From Gnetum montanum (lineage: Eukaryota; Streptophyta; Gnetopsida; Gnetales; Gnetaceae), in contig MNCI01014175.1 of NCBI GenBank assembly GCA_015680685.1, positions 136,813 through 200,812 of the forward strand: a stretch of 64,000 nucleotides of DNA. Direction: 5' to 3'. Every line of letters starts with the position of its first letter. Position 1 is the stretch's first letter. A model generated the notes under the pieces. It made no database searches, was not told the DNA's origin, and saw nothing but the letters and a program-made list of their open reading frames with translations. A program made the translations under genes and the position numbers. Of this stretch, positions 23,238 to 33,299 are shown piece after piece.

Positions 23238-23386
23238 CTTGCTTCGGTGTAAGTTCCTTGGCTAAGTTGTGGTATGGCTGATATGGATCTGGGAAACTGT
23301 GGATGATGACTACCGAAGGTGTAGGTGTTAGGAAGAGAAACGAAAAAATTCAGGGCTTAGGATAAAAATAGAAAAATCAGGCCCCG

Positions 23387-23400
23387 TACCCCCATGACTA
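23387..23400 (-). promoter_or_regulatory. Internal polypurine-tract copy in A1 (first)
   Basis: The minus strand reads TAGTCATGGGGGTA, virtually identical to the terminal PPT at 22796. It has no LTR next to it. It could serve as a second plus-strand primer or be a relic of a rearrangement. Confidence 0.5.
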
Positions 23401-24175
23401 ATCGCGAACCTCCGGTAGCGTTAGAATGGAGAAAGAAAAGGAGTATGAAGGATAGGTAAAAAGGGACAACTATGGCATCGGTGAAGGGGATGTCATGATG
23501 GGAATGAACAAAAAATGTGAATTAATTGCAAAAATGTTAAGGAAAAGAAGTTAACTAATGTTCCACATAGGAATGTCAGTGGGTCCTCCGCAAAGCAGGC
23601 TCATGCCCTTAATGCCCTGATAATCCCACATTCAAAGAGTCTGTGGGCTCTGGGAATGTCCTTTGGAACAAGAGTTAAAGTCTTAACCGTAAGAATTTAC
23701 CAAAAAAGAAAATAAAGCATCAACCAAAGTATATACAATGATACAACCGGCAATGAGGTGAACAATGGAGAGAAGGATGGGAAGAAGAGAAGTGGAATGG
23801 AATCCCAAGAACAAGGTGGTGTATAGCCCCTTGTGTGGTTCATGAGTAATGTGACTTGGCAAATGTCATTCTAACTCAGGCCTCAAACCAACCACTTCCA
23901 GTGACTTTGCATCAATGCATTTGGTCAAACCATCCACTTGGATAACAAGGATGCATCTTCGAAGAGCCACCACCATTCCGACGAAACAAAGGAGAGAATG
24001 GGAAGCGAGAAGGGCCTTAGTTAGAGGGANTACACACACACACAAAAAATGGAAAAATTATAACGATGGTGTAAAAAAAAAACATTAAAAGTTAAAGAAA
24101 GTTGTAAAACAAAAACGTGTAAAACAAAAACTGAAAAAGAACTGAGGGCCCCATATGGTTAGCATAGGTGGCCAT
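23401..24175 (-). other. Spacer downstream of gag-protease in A1
   Basis: It aligns in parts with the A2 spacer 36240-37760, for example 'gcggaggacccac' and 'gatgcaaagtcact.gaagtgg'. It has a single N at 24030 beside a (CA)n run. No coding signal. Confidence 0.6.
24030..24030. other. Single N beside a (CA)n run
   Basis: An isolated N precedes 'tacacacacacac'. The true length of the microsatellite is uncertain. Confidence 0.9.
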
Positions 24176-24190
24176 CTCCCCCATGACTGA
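24176..24190 (-). promoter_or_regulatory. Internal polypurine-tract copy in A1 (second), conserved in family A
   Basis: The minus strand reads TCAGTCATGGGGGAG. Equivalent tracts follow pol in A2 (36221-36234), H (42901-42914) and A5 (~50358-50370), so this one is a conserved family feature. Confidence 0.55.
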
Positions 24191-24362
24191 GTTGTAAGGG
24201 AAAGATCCGAAATAGTGAGCGCCTATTTGAATTTCTAAGAAGTGCTCAACTTCTCCCAATTGATGATCTTAGATTCAGGGGTGGAAGTTGGCGGCGTTCA
24301 CGTTCCAACGTGTCTATGCCACGGTTTTTGGCATGAGTTTCTTCAGTTCGTTCCATGCATAT

Positions 24363-27300
24363 TTATTTGCCACTACGAGAAGCTGTCAACCACGGGGTGT
24401 CTACTACTTCTTGTGTGGTTGCTACATATAGGCATCTTTGTTCTAGAGTCTCTTGGGCACACTTGTGACATGGAGACATTTCCTCCGTGTCATCACCCGA
24501 TGAATCACTGTATGTGATGCATGGAACTATCCTCTTCTCGATCTTTCCACATATGTTTATCTTGGAGATTTCCAAGGAAAGATCACGGATCCTAAGGCAT
24601 GCATCTACTGTGCTTAGCCATGCCCTTCCCATTATAATTGGGAAGTCCCCTTCGTTGTTGTTAACATCGATCACTAGGAAGTCTGCTGGGTAGGACCAAC
24701 CACACACAGTGGTGATAACGTCCTCCACCAAACCCAATGGGATGGCAATGGACTGGTCTGCCAGCTCCAGTTGAATGTTGCTCTTCTTAAGTTGGGGCAG
24801 GTTCCAGGCGTGATACATCTTTCGCGAAATTAAGTTGACTCCGGAACCTGAGTCAAGAAGAGCTCGATGTGGCGCATTCCCAGCGATCTGCAAATGAATA
24901 AAGGGACTCCCAGGGTCAGTTAGTTTCCTGGGAAGGTGGCCTACCTTGATCCAGTCAGTTACGGTATGTGTTAGCATAACCGTATGCGTTACATTCCCTT
25001 GGACTGAAGGGTGCTCCGAAGTGTTAGTAGTTAGAGGCCTATACATATACCCGTCCGCTTGTTGTTGCGAGAGCCTATCCGGGCTCCTAGTTCTGAAAAA
25101 GGGTCTCCTTTTTGTACAGTTATCGCCAGAACTAGTGTCCGGTTGGATATTTACACTCTGAATATTTACAGATCTCGCGGCGTGACGTTGCTGCGGTTGG
25201 GTAGGTAATTCCCCTTGCATTGTTGGAGCAGGAGGTGTTATGGGAACTACTTGAGGAAAAGGTGCGGGTGGAGTTAGAGGATGGACAGAATGTGGAATGT
25301 CTCCCGGAGGAGAAGGAGTCCTTCTGAAGTACTCCCGAGCGTAGTAGTGACGGCGTGGAGTGTGACTCATAGCGTCACCTGGAGAAACTGGCTGCTGCAC
25401 ATAATAACCATAAGGATCAGGCTGCCGGTAAGGGTATCGATGTGTTGGCTGTGGCATCCCCCATGACTGTGGGTATTGCCACTGCTGATGTTGCTCGATG
25501 GGCTGCGGAGGTGTTCCACTTGGATAATACGTCAAGGGTTGGTGGAACTGCCTCGGGTTACCTTGTGGATAAGGTAACCTTCTGGGTGTTTGCCGTTGAT
25601 TAAGTCTTGGATTTAATGCATACACCCCAGACTCCTGCAGATGTGAGATAATTGGACAACATCCCTTAGGATGGTCATAATAGCAGACCTCACATCCACC
25701 GTCATTGTCTGAATCAGAATTTTCAGCCTCATCGGAGTTAGAGATTTTTCCCTTACCCTTGTTATGTGCAGGGTTAAAGTTTCTCCGCTTGTCTTTGCTT
25801 TTATCACTACTTTGCTCATCCTTAGACTCTTCTACAATTTTCAGGACTGTTTCTATTCGTGAGTCTAAGGAATCCCACATTTGGTCTACCTTAGCCGATA
25901 CCTCCGTTGTTAACTTTTGGATCGGCACAGTTTTCCTGTTCACCAACTCTTCGAGTGGTGACTCATCCTCCTCATCACAGAATTTCACTCCCTTCTTACG
26001 AAGGGAGGGATCACGGTTGTATTCCTCCGCACTTTCTCTTTTCCGTAGCTCACCCTCTTCTTGCGCTACTTGTTCCAACAATACTTCAACTTCATGGGCT
26101 CTTAGTTGGGAGAGTCTCCCTTGGGCGTAAGTCCCAAGAGTTCTTCTCGTTTCATTTCGTAGCCCATCCACGAGGTGGCGAAGTTGATCCCGCTTAGCGT
26201 ACCCATGGCCCGGGCAACGATGTAGCAATGTGTAGTAACGGGCCATGGCAGCATCCAAGGATTCATGAGCTCCTTGTTTCCAGCCTTGGATCTGCTTACG
26301 CAAGTTAGACACTCTGGAGTACGTTTGATATTTGTTGTTGAACAATTCGAGCATCGTACTCCACCTCCTGATGGTTTCCGGTTCTAAGGACCGGTACCAG
26401 CTTTCCGCTTCTTTAGTGAGTGTCCTTGGGAACAACTTGAGTTTCTGCCACTCATTGTCTATGTTCTGCAAGGCACAGGCGTCGTGGAATGCCTGTAAAT
26501 GATGTTGAGGATCAGCGTTGTATCCCCCTTCAAAACGTGGGATATTATTTATATCCAAACGCTTGATCCTACTGTCTTTCAAATGCCTTGTGGGAATCCT
26601 AACTGCCTCTCTAATGTCAAGCATACTTCGGGTTGCGAATAGGGGTTCGTCATGATCATCTCTTTCATGACGTCTGTGATGTCTACGTTGTGGTTCCCTA
26701 TTCTCCCTACGTCCTTGCCCTTGTCCTAACTCCTCTCGACCTTCTTGTCGAGGCATTTCATCTCTTCTACCTTTACTTTCCGCGTTATGCTCATGGTGGC
26801 TGCGCCCAGATGTGGAAGGAGAGGGTGAATGATGTGATGAAGGGGAAGAAGAAGGGGATCCATCACCATGGTGATGTTTCTTGCCTTCTCTTCGGCTGCT
26901 TCGGTCCCGACCGTTGCGACGATCAACGAGTCCGTCATTAGTGCGAGTGATTGTTCCTGCCGTGAACAGCTGGTGCTCACGGGGATCAGAGCCTGGAATA
27001 TGTATCGTTGATCTAAGGCCCTGATGCCTAACCTCTTCACTAGAGTGAGGAGGAGGAACATCATTTTCTAAGAAACCCGTTGTGAGGGGTTCCTCGTCTC
27101 CTATTTCACTAATGACGTGGGAAACCTTGCCCTTCAGTAGTGAATGTTGGCTCTCCTGCCTTGCATCCCGAATACGTTGGGCTTTTGTGGGATGATAATC
27201 CCTCAGAGTGTAATCATCCGCAACGTATTCAGTAATCAGCTCTTGCATGCCATACCGTACCAAGGCACGGAAAAGCATGTTGGAAGCAGAGCGATCTGGG

Positions 27301-27503
27301 GGTAACACGATGTTACCTTGCATGTCTCTCCACCGCAGTTGCTCATCTTGATGGAAAACAAAGGTAAAATCCGGCACATACTCATCGGGATGAGTATATG
27401 TGACCTTAGATTGTTGAGGACATGGTTGATCTCGGTTATGCGTATGATGCTGACTTTCTCCTGTATTGTCCTTAGGTGAGTTGATTTCGTGAGAAGAAGC
27501 CAT
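24363..27503 (-). CDS. gag-pro: Gag-protease polyprotein of A1 (1046 aa, intact)
   Basis: This gene encodes the capsid/nucleocapsid precursor joined to an aspartic protease, the only intact retrotransposon gene here. Residues 33-95 are a conserved N-terminal block (YTHPDEYVPDFTFVF), also found in A2 and H. Residues 195-290 are Arg/His/Ser/Pro-rich. Residues 315-490 are the gag core (IPRFEGGYNADPQHHLQAFHD; SWYRSLEPETIRRW). Residues 604-616 are a Cys/His cluster (CEVCYYDHPKGCC), a non-standard zinc knuckle. 630-790 is Pro/Gln/Tyr-rich. The protease has active-site LLDSGSGVNLIS (Asp884) and IIMGRAWL (957-963). The ATG at 27503 lies 127 nt after the PBS. The ORF ends at a TAA absent from the aligned A2 frame. 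CpG is retained. Confidence 0.95.
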   Translation of the reverse strand: MASSHEINSPKDNTGESQHHTHNRDQPCPQQSKVTYTHPDEYVPDFTFVFHQDEQLRWRDMQGNIVLPPDRSASNMLFRALVRYGMQELITEYVADDYTLRDYHPTKAQRIRDARQESQHSLLKGKVSHVISEIGDEEPLTTGFLENDVPPPHSSEEVRHQGLRSTIHIPGSDPREHQLFTAGTITRTNDGLVDRRNGRDRSSRREGKKHHHGDGSPSSSPSSHHSPSPSTSGRSHHEHNAESKGRRDEMPRQEGREELGQGQGRRENREPQRRHHRRHERDDHDEPLFATRSMLDIREAVRIPTRHLKDSRIKRLDINNIPRFEGGYNADPQHHLQAFHDACALQNIDNEWQKLKLFPRTLTKEAESWYRSLEPETIRRWSTMLELFNNKYQTYSRVSNLRKQIQGWKQGAHESLDAAMARYYTLLHRCPGHGYAKRDQLRHLVDGLRNETRRTLGTYAQGRLSQLRAHEVEVLLEQVAQEEGELRKRESAEEYNRDPSLRKKGVKFCDEEDESPLEELVNRKTVPIQKLTTEVSAKVDQMWDSLDSRIETVLKIVEESKDEQSSDKSKDKRRNFNPAHNKGKGKISNSDEAENSDSDNDGGCEVCYYDHPKGCCPIISHLQESGVYALNPRLNQRQTPRRLPYPQGNPRQFHQPLTYYPSGTPPQPIEQHQQWQYPQSWGMPQPTHRYPYRQPDPYGYYVQQPVSPGDAMSHTPRRHYYAREYFRRTPSPPGDIPHSVHPLTPPAPFPQVVPITPPAPTMQGELPTQPQQRHAARSVNIQSVNIQPDTSSGDNCTKRRPFFRTRSPDRLSQQQADGYMYRPLTTNTSEHPSVQGNVTHTVMLTHTVTDWIKVGHLPRKLTDPGSPFIHLQIAGNAPHRALLDSGSGVNLISRKMYHAWNLPQLKKSNIQLELADQSIAIPLGLVEDVITTVCGWSYPADFLVIDVNNNEGDFPIIMGRAWLSTVDACLRIRDLSLEISKINICGKIEKRIVPCITYSDSSGDDTEEMSPCHKCAQETLEQRCLYVATTQEVVDTPWLTASRSGK

Positions 27504-27630
27504 TTCTATTGGTGTGCTAATTTCACCGTTATTTATTGTTCTTGATTAACTGATTAACCCTAAGGTTCGTTTTAAGCTCACAACGATGTGAGTGATATCC
27601 CTTATGTTAAATTGGCGAAAAAACACTTAG
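27504..27630 (-). other. 5' untranslated leader of A1
   Basis: 127 nt between PBS and gag start. It matches the leader of H (48771-48865) in position. No upstream gene. Confidence 0.8.
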
Positions 27631-27648
27631 TCCCCGGCAACGGCGCCA
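27631..27648 (-). promoter_or_regulatory. Primer-binding site (tRNA-Asp type) of A1
   Basis: The minus strand reads TGGCGCCGTTGCCGGGGA one base after the 5' LTR. This is the primer site typical of Tat/Athila (OTA) plant elements, complementary to the 3' end of tRNA-Asp. All three CpGs are intact. Confidence 0.95.
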
Positions 27649-27649
27649 A

Positions 27650-28666
27650 TGATGAGTGGCGAGGTACCCCTACACTCCACCATACGAATACGAGCGTACA
27701 CGCGCGATCCGGTCGAACTCCGCAGACTAAATGCCTTAACGCCACAAGAAACACTTGGGGTTAATCGTTCGTTGTCTTCCCAGGCTTGCTTGTATGTGTC
27801 ACGGTGTATGGTTAAGCAAGTCTGAGGTATGTGATTTTTTTGGTATTTTCGGCTTATCTTCTATGCTACCAGGAGAAAGGGTTGAGAAAACTAAACTAAC
27901 TCTAACTAAGATCTAAGTCTAAATTAACTAGCGTCAGCATCCGTTCCCACTTGCCGGACACACCCTGAACTATGCAACTGCAGCTTACCAAACGCTAATC
28001 GTTACTGGGATCGCCACACGTAACGCAAGTGCTCGAAGTGGTCGTACTGAGGCACCTATTTAGCCTACGTGTGATAAGCAGCCGATTCCTTAGCCAGCCG
28101 TACACACCCGTGGGTGCTCGTAACTAAGTCGTACTTATCACACGATCTAGCCTAGCAATGAGCAGCCGATTCCTCAACTAGCCGTACACATTAGACCCGG
28201 GAGTTACCAAGCGCAGAATCCTGGAATACGCTACTGGGTTACCAAGCATCCAATGCTCGTAATTGAGTCGTACTCATGCATTGCGTCAAGCAGCCGATTC
28301 CTTGACTAGCCGTACACGTCCGTAGACGCTCGTAATCAAGTCGTACTTGTGCACACTAGGAAAGTAGTAAATAAACAACAATGAAACCACATGCTGCAAG
28401 GTTTATCCAATCAAGTTCATCTTTATTGCTGTACACAACTTGGGTTCAGGTTACAAGCTGCTCGAATAAGGAGCTGTTCACTCTAGAACTCCTATTGCGG
28501 GCACATGGGAAAAATTCTAACTCTGGAGTGATCAATCTACCAGAGCTTTGCTACTTCTAGCCAGGATTTGGAAATGAAGGGAGTGCCGCCTCTTATTTAT
28601 AGATATGGCGGTGGACTGCGATATCGCGTACGTGATATCGCGGCACATGCAGGTCGTGTCTCATCA
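27650..28666 (-). repeat. 5' LTR of A1 (1017 bp)
   Basis: Exact edges TGATGAG (27650) and CTCATCA (28666). It carries the promoter that would transcribe gag-protease leftwards: TATA box CTATAAATAA at 28593-28602 (minus strand), with two GATATC palindromes upstream. Confidence 0.95.
28593..28602 (-). promoter_or_regulatory. TATA box of the A1 5' LTR
   Basis: CTATAAATAA on the minus strand, identical in both LTRs, about 65 bp inside the U3 end, with CpG-rich palindromes upstream. The best promoter candidate in the window. Confidence 0.7.
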
Positions 28667-28671
28667 ACATT
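28667..28671. repeat. Right target-site duplication of A1 (ACATT)
   Basis: Identical to 21721-21725. Confidence 0.93.
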
Positions 28672-29078
28672 GTCACACTAAGATCCATCCACCTCCTCAA
28701 TACATAAGAGTGCACCCACAGAACAAGCACCATTCTATAAAGATGAGAAAATAGAAGAAAGAAGTGGGAGATGGCTTTAGTTAGAGGGGACATTCAGGCA
28801 TGGGTAACCTATCTTTCTGGTCCCATAAGCAATGCTTTTGGCCTATTTATTTATCTAAGGGATGTGCTTTGAATTTCCATCATGTTCATTTACTTTTTTT
28901 TCTTTGCTTGTTTTTGTTTTTAATTTTATTTTTTTTATTTTGGATGGGAACCATAACATGCAATGACTTATTTGAGTTTCTATTATTGGACAATATGGAA
29001 TGGTAAGAAGTCCATGAAAAACACTCAAGTTCCCAAGTAAGTAGAAGAGTATAAAGAGTATTAAATCCCCATGAAGTA
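28672..29078 (-). other. Fragment of the H spacer between A1 and A2
   Basis: It aligns in reverse with A2 36740-37200 ('gaagagtataaagagtatt' against 'gaagagtaaaaagagtatt', and 'gatgtgctttgaatt'). It continues at 42381 on the other side of A2, which proves A2 landed in H. Confidence 0.8.
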
Positions 29079-29972
29079 TGATGAGTCATTGTTGGATGGT
29101 TGTGTCGATGAGGCCTCGTTGATGTAGTCAACCGTGTCAACAAGGCCTTATCAATGAGGCCTTGTCAACATAGTGTCTATGCATCACCTATAAATGCGCA
29201 CCTACTAACCACATTTAGGGAAATATAGATTTCAATAGTAGAAAATATCTCAAATTGTTTCCATTCAAAGGTTAGAAAATTTTTCCCCCAAGTGCCCACA
29301 GCAGGAGTCATTGAGTGTACAGTTCTTTATTTCAGCATTGTTGTACTTGAGCACAACAATGTGTGCAGTAATAAGAACAAACTTTCTGATAAACCTTCTA
29401 GGAATTTGGATAGATTAGCTATTTTATTCATGAATTTATTGTTTTCAATTATTTATTAAATTCTTTAAATTATTTATTAAGTATTTTTCAATTATTACAT
29501 TAATGAGGCAATTAAGCAAGATAGAATACACACATAAGTATGATCACTTTAAGCGTAACACATATTCACTTGGTAATCCTAGTAGTGTTATTGCTTGGTA
29601 TGCCTAGTAGCATAGCGGTTGGTTGCCCAATGGCAGATATGTGGGTTCAAGATGTGCATAGAAAATGGGAAAATATGCCTATGTTAAGATTAATTAAATA
29701 TTAGTAAATTAGTTAATAAAATTACTTTTATCTACATTTGAGCACCAACTTATAAAACACAAAATGATAAAAATCAGATGCCTCAGTTACACTGAACCAT
29801 ACTAACGAATGTCACAAGTGTAATTGGGCTGACAACAATTGACCTTAAGGCTAGATTCACTTCTTAAAGGGCTAGTGTATAGGAAATGATAAAGTCCATA
29901 TATTCAACTGAATTGCTCATGAATGGTTTGTGATTCATATGGTTGGGCATAGGGGTACCTTATCGCTCATCA
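29079..29972 (+). repeat. 5' LTR of A2 (894 bp)
   Basis: Pairs with 41504-42380 along its length. TATA box TATAAAT at 29189-29195. Upstream at 29105-29170 are repeated GAGGCC/AAGGCC palindromic words. The last 30 bases match the A1 LTR end (GGGGTACC...CTCATCA). Confidence 0.92.
29189..29195 (+). promoter_or_regulatory. TATA box of the A2 5' LTR
   Basis: CACCTATAAATGCGC. The H 5' LTR has the same context (ATCACCTATATAAATG, minus strand, 49590-49605). In the A2 3' LTR it has decayed to CCAGTAAATATG. Confidence 0.65.
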
Positions 29973-29973
29973 T

Positions 29974-29991
29974 TGGTACCATTGCTAGGAA
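29974..29991 (+). promoter_or_regulatory. Decayed tRNA-Asp primer-binding site of A2
   Basis: TGGTACCATTGCTAGGAA lies one base after the LTR. Against the intact site of A1 it has six changes, all C to T or G to A, and every CpG is lost. Confidence 0.85.
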
Positions 29992-30120
29992 CTTTGTTTG
30001 TGGAACAAGGTCTAAGTGAATATCATTAATATCATTGTATGAACCTAAAGATCCATATCATTCACACTATACATAAAATTATAAAATCACACTAACAATT
30101 TCATTTTTTTTTTTTGCAAA

Positions 30121-33100
30121 ATGTTTTCTTCCTCTAGCAAGCCTAAAGATACTAAACCATTGGTCCCACAAGAACGCAAGGTGGTATACACTCATCTAGA
30201 TGATTTTGTGCCAAATTTCACCTTCATCCTACATTAGGATAAACAAATGAAATGGCTTGATATGGAGGGAAATGTTGGCTAGACCCTTGATAGATCTGTG
30301 CCTGAAATGCTATTTAAAATCCTTAAGAAGTTTGGCATAGTAGATCTTCAGAAAGATTATGTTTTGGATGGATACGACAGTTAGAACTACTATCCCACTG
30401 AGACACAACATAAAAGAGATAAACATCAAGAGAAACTCCATGAAGTGACAAGGGGGAAACATTACACTCACCCCTTATTTCTACTAGATCAAGAAGATAA
30501 TGAGGATTCTCCCTTGGAAGGTTCTCAACATGTATATTCTCCAACCCCTACTACTGATGGTAAGGGTGTTAACCTGACCCTGCGATCAACTATTCATAAA
30601 CTGGGGTCAAGAAAGAGTGATAGCTAAGGTAGGGACTCAGGCACACATCACAATAACAAAAGATCTAACAATGGTGATAATAATAATCATAAGAGTGATG
30701 GTGGACACTATGGTGGTGGTGGTGCTGCACCTTCCTCTTCATCTAACAGTTCTCATGGAAGCCACCATTGAAACAACCATGGTGAAAGTGATTGATGAAA
30801 TAACAAAGATCATGAAGGCCACCAAAATCGAAGGGGTGGTTGAAACCATCATCAACATCATCAATGTAGTGATGATGATGAACCTTTATAACTCGAAGTA
30901 TGCTCAACATTGTGGAGACAATAAAAATCCCAAATAGGCATATAAAGGATAGTCAGATCAAGCACTTAGGCATGAACAATATTCCAAGATTTGAGGAGGG
31001 ATACAATTATAATCTATAAACACATCTACAATCTTTTCAAGATGCCTATGCCTTACAAAACATAGAGAATGAGTGGCAAAAACTCAAGCTTTTACCAAGG
31101 ACACTCATTAAGCAAGTTGAAAGGTGGTACCAATCCTTGGAGCTAGAATCTATCCAAAGATGAAGTACCATGTTAGAACTATTTAATGACAAATATCAAA
31201 TGTACTCTAGAGTGGCTAATCTAAGAAGGAAAATCCAAGGTTAGAAACAAGAAGTACATGAATCCTTGGATGTCATCATTGGCTGATACTATTCACTCCT
31301 ACATCAATGCCCTAGCCATGATTACTCTCAGAGGGAACAACTTTGCCACATCATAGATGTGATCAAAGTAGAAACAAGAATAATTCTTGGGGTGTATGCC
31401 CGAGGAAGATTGGTTGAAATAAGATCTCATCATATCCAAAGGCTAATTGAGTAGGTAGAAAAAGAAGAAGGTGAATTATGAAAGAGGAAAAATGTTAAAA
31501 AATATAATTAGGACCCATCCATCAAGAAATGAGAGGTCCAATTTTTTGACACAGAAGAATTACCACTTGATGTAGTGGTGAACAGAAAGACCTTGCCCAT
31601 CTAAAAATCTATTTTGACATTTTACCCAAGGTTGACAAGTTATGAAACTCTTTAAATGAAAACTTTTAAACCACTTTAAAGATTGCTAAAGAATCCAAAG
31701 AGAAAAATAGTGATTGTAATTGTAGGAGGTGAAAAGAAGCTAAGCATGCCTACCAAAGAGGTAAGGGCAAAGCTACTATAGTAGAAGAAGTTGTGGAGTC
31801 TAACTATAATGATGGAACTAAATGTGACATATGCCTATATGAACATCCAAAGCAATGTTGCCTTGTGGTGTCACACTTAAAAGAGTCTAGAGTGTATGCA
31901 TTGAATCCTTGCCTTACATGTACGAAAGCTCCAAGATGATTTCCTTACCCTCAAAGTAGTCCAAGATAGTTCCACTAGCAACAACAAGCATACTTCCCTA
32001 ATGGAATGCCTTCAAAAACTTATGAACAATACCAACATTGGTACAAACCATAGTCATGGGGAATGCCATCACCAAGGTAATAGTACCCTTATGGTAACTA
32101 GATACATATGGGTACTATGTTTAGTAGCCTATCTCCCCTACAAGTTTAGCAAGTCATGCATCATTCCAACATCATTATTATCCTTTAGAGTACCACTGAA
32201 TACATTCACCATCTAATCGAAGGAAAAACCCATATTTGTATCCTTATCATCCTCTACATCCCTCTACATCTACACCTCCACCTTCAACTTAGTTATCTCC
32301 TACTCTGTCTATGCAGGGTGAGATTCCTCCATAGCTGTAACAACAAAATGCTAAAAGTGATGTACACTCACAACCAATTTTTCAACCATGTGGTATGGAT
32401 AATCGATCAAGGAAATGATCTTTTTTCTAGCCCAACAGCCCTCTCTAGCCCTCACAACTTACTCTGGCTGATTACCTTGCATCTTTAGTATCTTCATCCT
32501 CTACATCACAAACCTTCGAATGCCCTTGAAATCAAGTGCTACCTAGGATTCACACTATAATATTAACCCATGTTATTTCTTATTGGACCAAGGCTAGCAA
32601 TCTTCCTATAAAATTATTTGACATAACAAGTCCATTCATCTATCTATAGATTGATGAAGAGCCATGCAAAGCTCTTCTTAACTCTGGTTCCAAAGTTAAC
32701 CTCATCTCCCATGACATGTACAAGGACTAAAACCTACCACTTCTTAAGAAGAGAAACATCTATCTAGAATTAATAGATTTGTCAATTACTGTCCCTTTGA
32801 GGATAGTAAAGGACATTATTACCATATTTTTTGGATGTTCTATTCTACTACTTTTCTAGTAATTAAGGTGGACAACTACAAAAGTGACTTCCCCATAATT
32901 ATGGAAAGGACTTGGTTAAGCATAGTCGACGTGTGAATGGGTATAAGGGACCTATCTTTAGAAATGTCCAAGGAGAATGAGCTAGGAAAAATTGAAAAGA
33001 AGCATATTCCATATATCACATACAGTGATAATGGGTGCAATTTCATGTAAAATATTTGGTCCATCAAGAGCACATATATTAAGACATGCAATTAGTGTGC

Positions 33101-33280
33101 ATAAGAAATTAACATTCAAAGTTGTCTATACAAAACAACCACAAAGTAAGAACACACCCAATGGTTGATGGTTGATTCAAATAGTAGCAAAATATGCATG
33201 GAACTAATTGAGATTTTAAGTTTTGCATATATTGAAGGCATGGACAAAATTGAAGAAGTTCATTCCTAACTCTCTAATGA
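30121..33280 (+). pseudogene. gag-protease of A2, degraded
   Basis: It starts MFSSSSKPKDTKPLVP, with YTHLDDFVPNFTFIL matching the N-terminal block of A1 gag. A Gly/His-rich simple-sequence part (30640-30900) replaces the Arg/His region and is out of frame. The gag core returns near 30960-31480 (NNIPRFEEGYNY; SWYQ-like WYQSLE). The protease is at 32640-32935 with LLNSGSKVNLIS, where the catalytic Asp codon (32680-32682) is now Asn, and IIMERTWL in place of IIMGRAWL. The C-terminus ITYSDN (33010) matches A1, and the frame then runs on toward RT without A1's TAA. Numerous stops. Confidence 0.85.
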
Positions 33281-33299
33281 AGATGATGATACCTATTGG

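Larger units (their letters stand above)
21726..28666 (-). mobile_element. A1: structurally complete non-autonomous LTR retrotransposon (6.94 kb)
   Basis: All ends are exact. LTRs are 21726-22795 (3') and 27650-28666 (5'), with inverted ends TGATGAG...CTCATCA (second base changed in the left copy). The flanks are the perfect 5-bp duplication ACATT (21721-21725 and 28667-28671). PBS 27631-27648, gag-protease 27503-24363, PPT at 22796-22808. There is no RT, RNase H or integrase: compared with A2, about 3 kb of pol is missing at ~24290-24340 and nearly all of ORF2 at ~22950-23100. It sits in the spacer of H. It would need pol enzymes from a relative to move. Confidence 0.96.

Noticed and set aside
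25705-26130. 141-codon plus-strand open frame
   Set aside because: It lies antisense within the intact A1 gag-protease gene and owes its openness to that gene's codon pattern. Several other plus-strand frames in 24242-26941 are of the same kind.
29060-29078. Polypurine tract before the A2 5' LTR suggesting a tandem element
   Set aside because: The bases read 'taaatccccatgaagta' and align with the H spacer instead, so this is plain target DNA.
30617-30937. 106-codon plus-strand frame rich in Ile/Thr/Val
   Set aside because: It is the wrong frame of the A2 gag low-complexity region, which reads Gly/His/Asn-rich in the gag frame.
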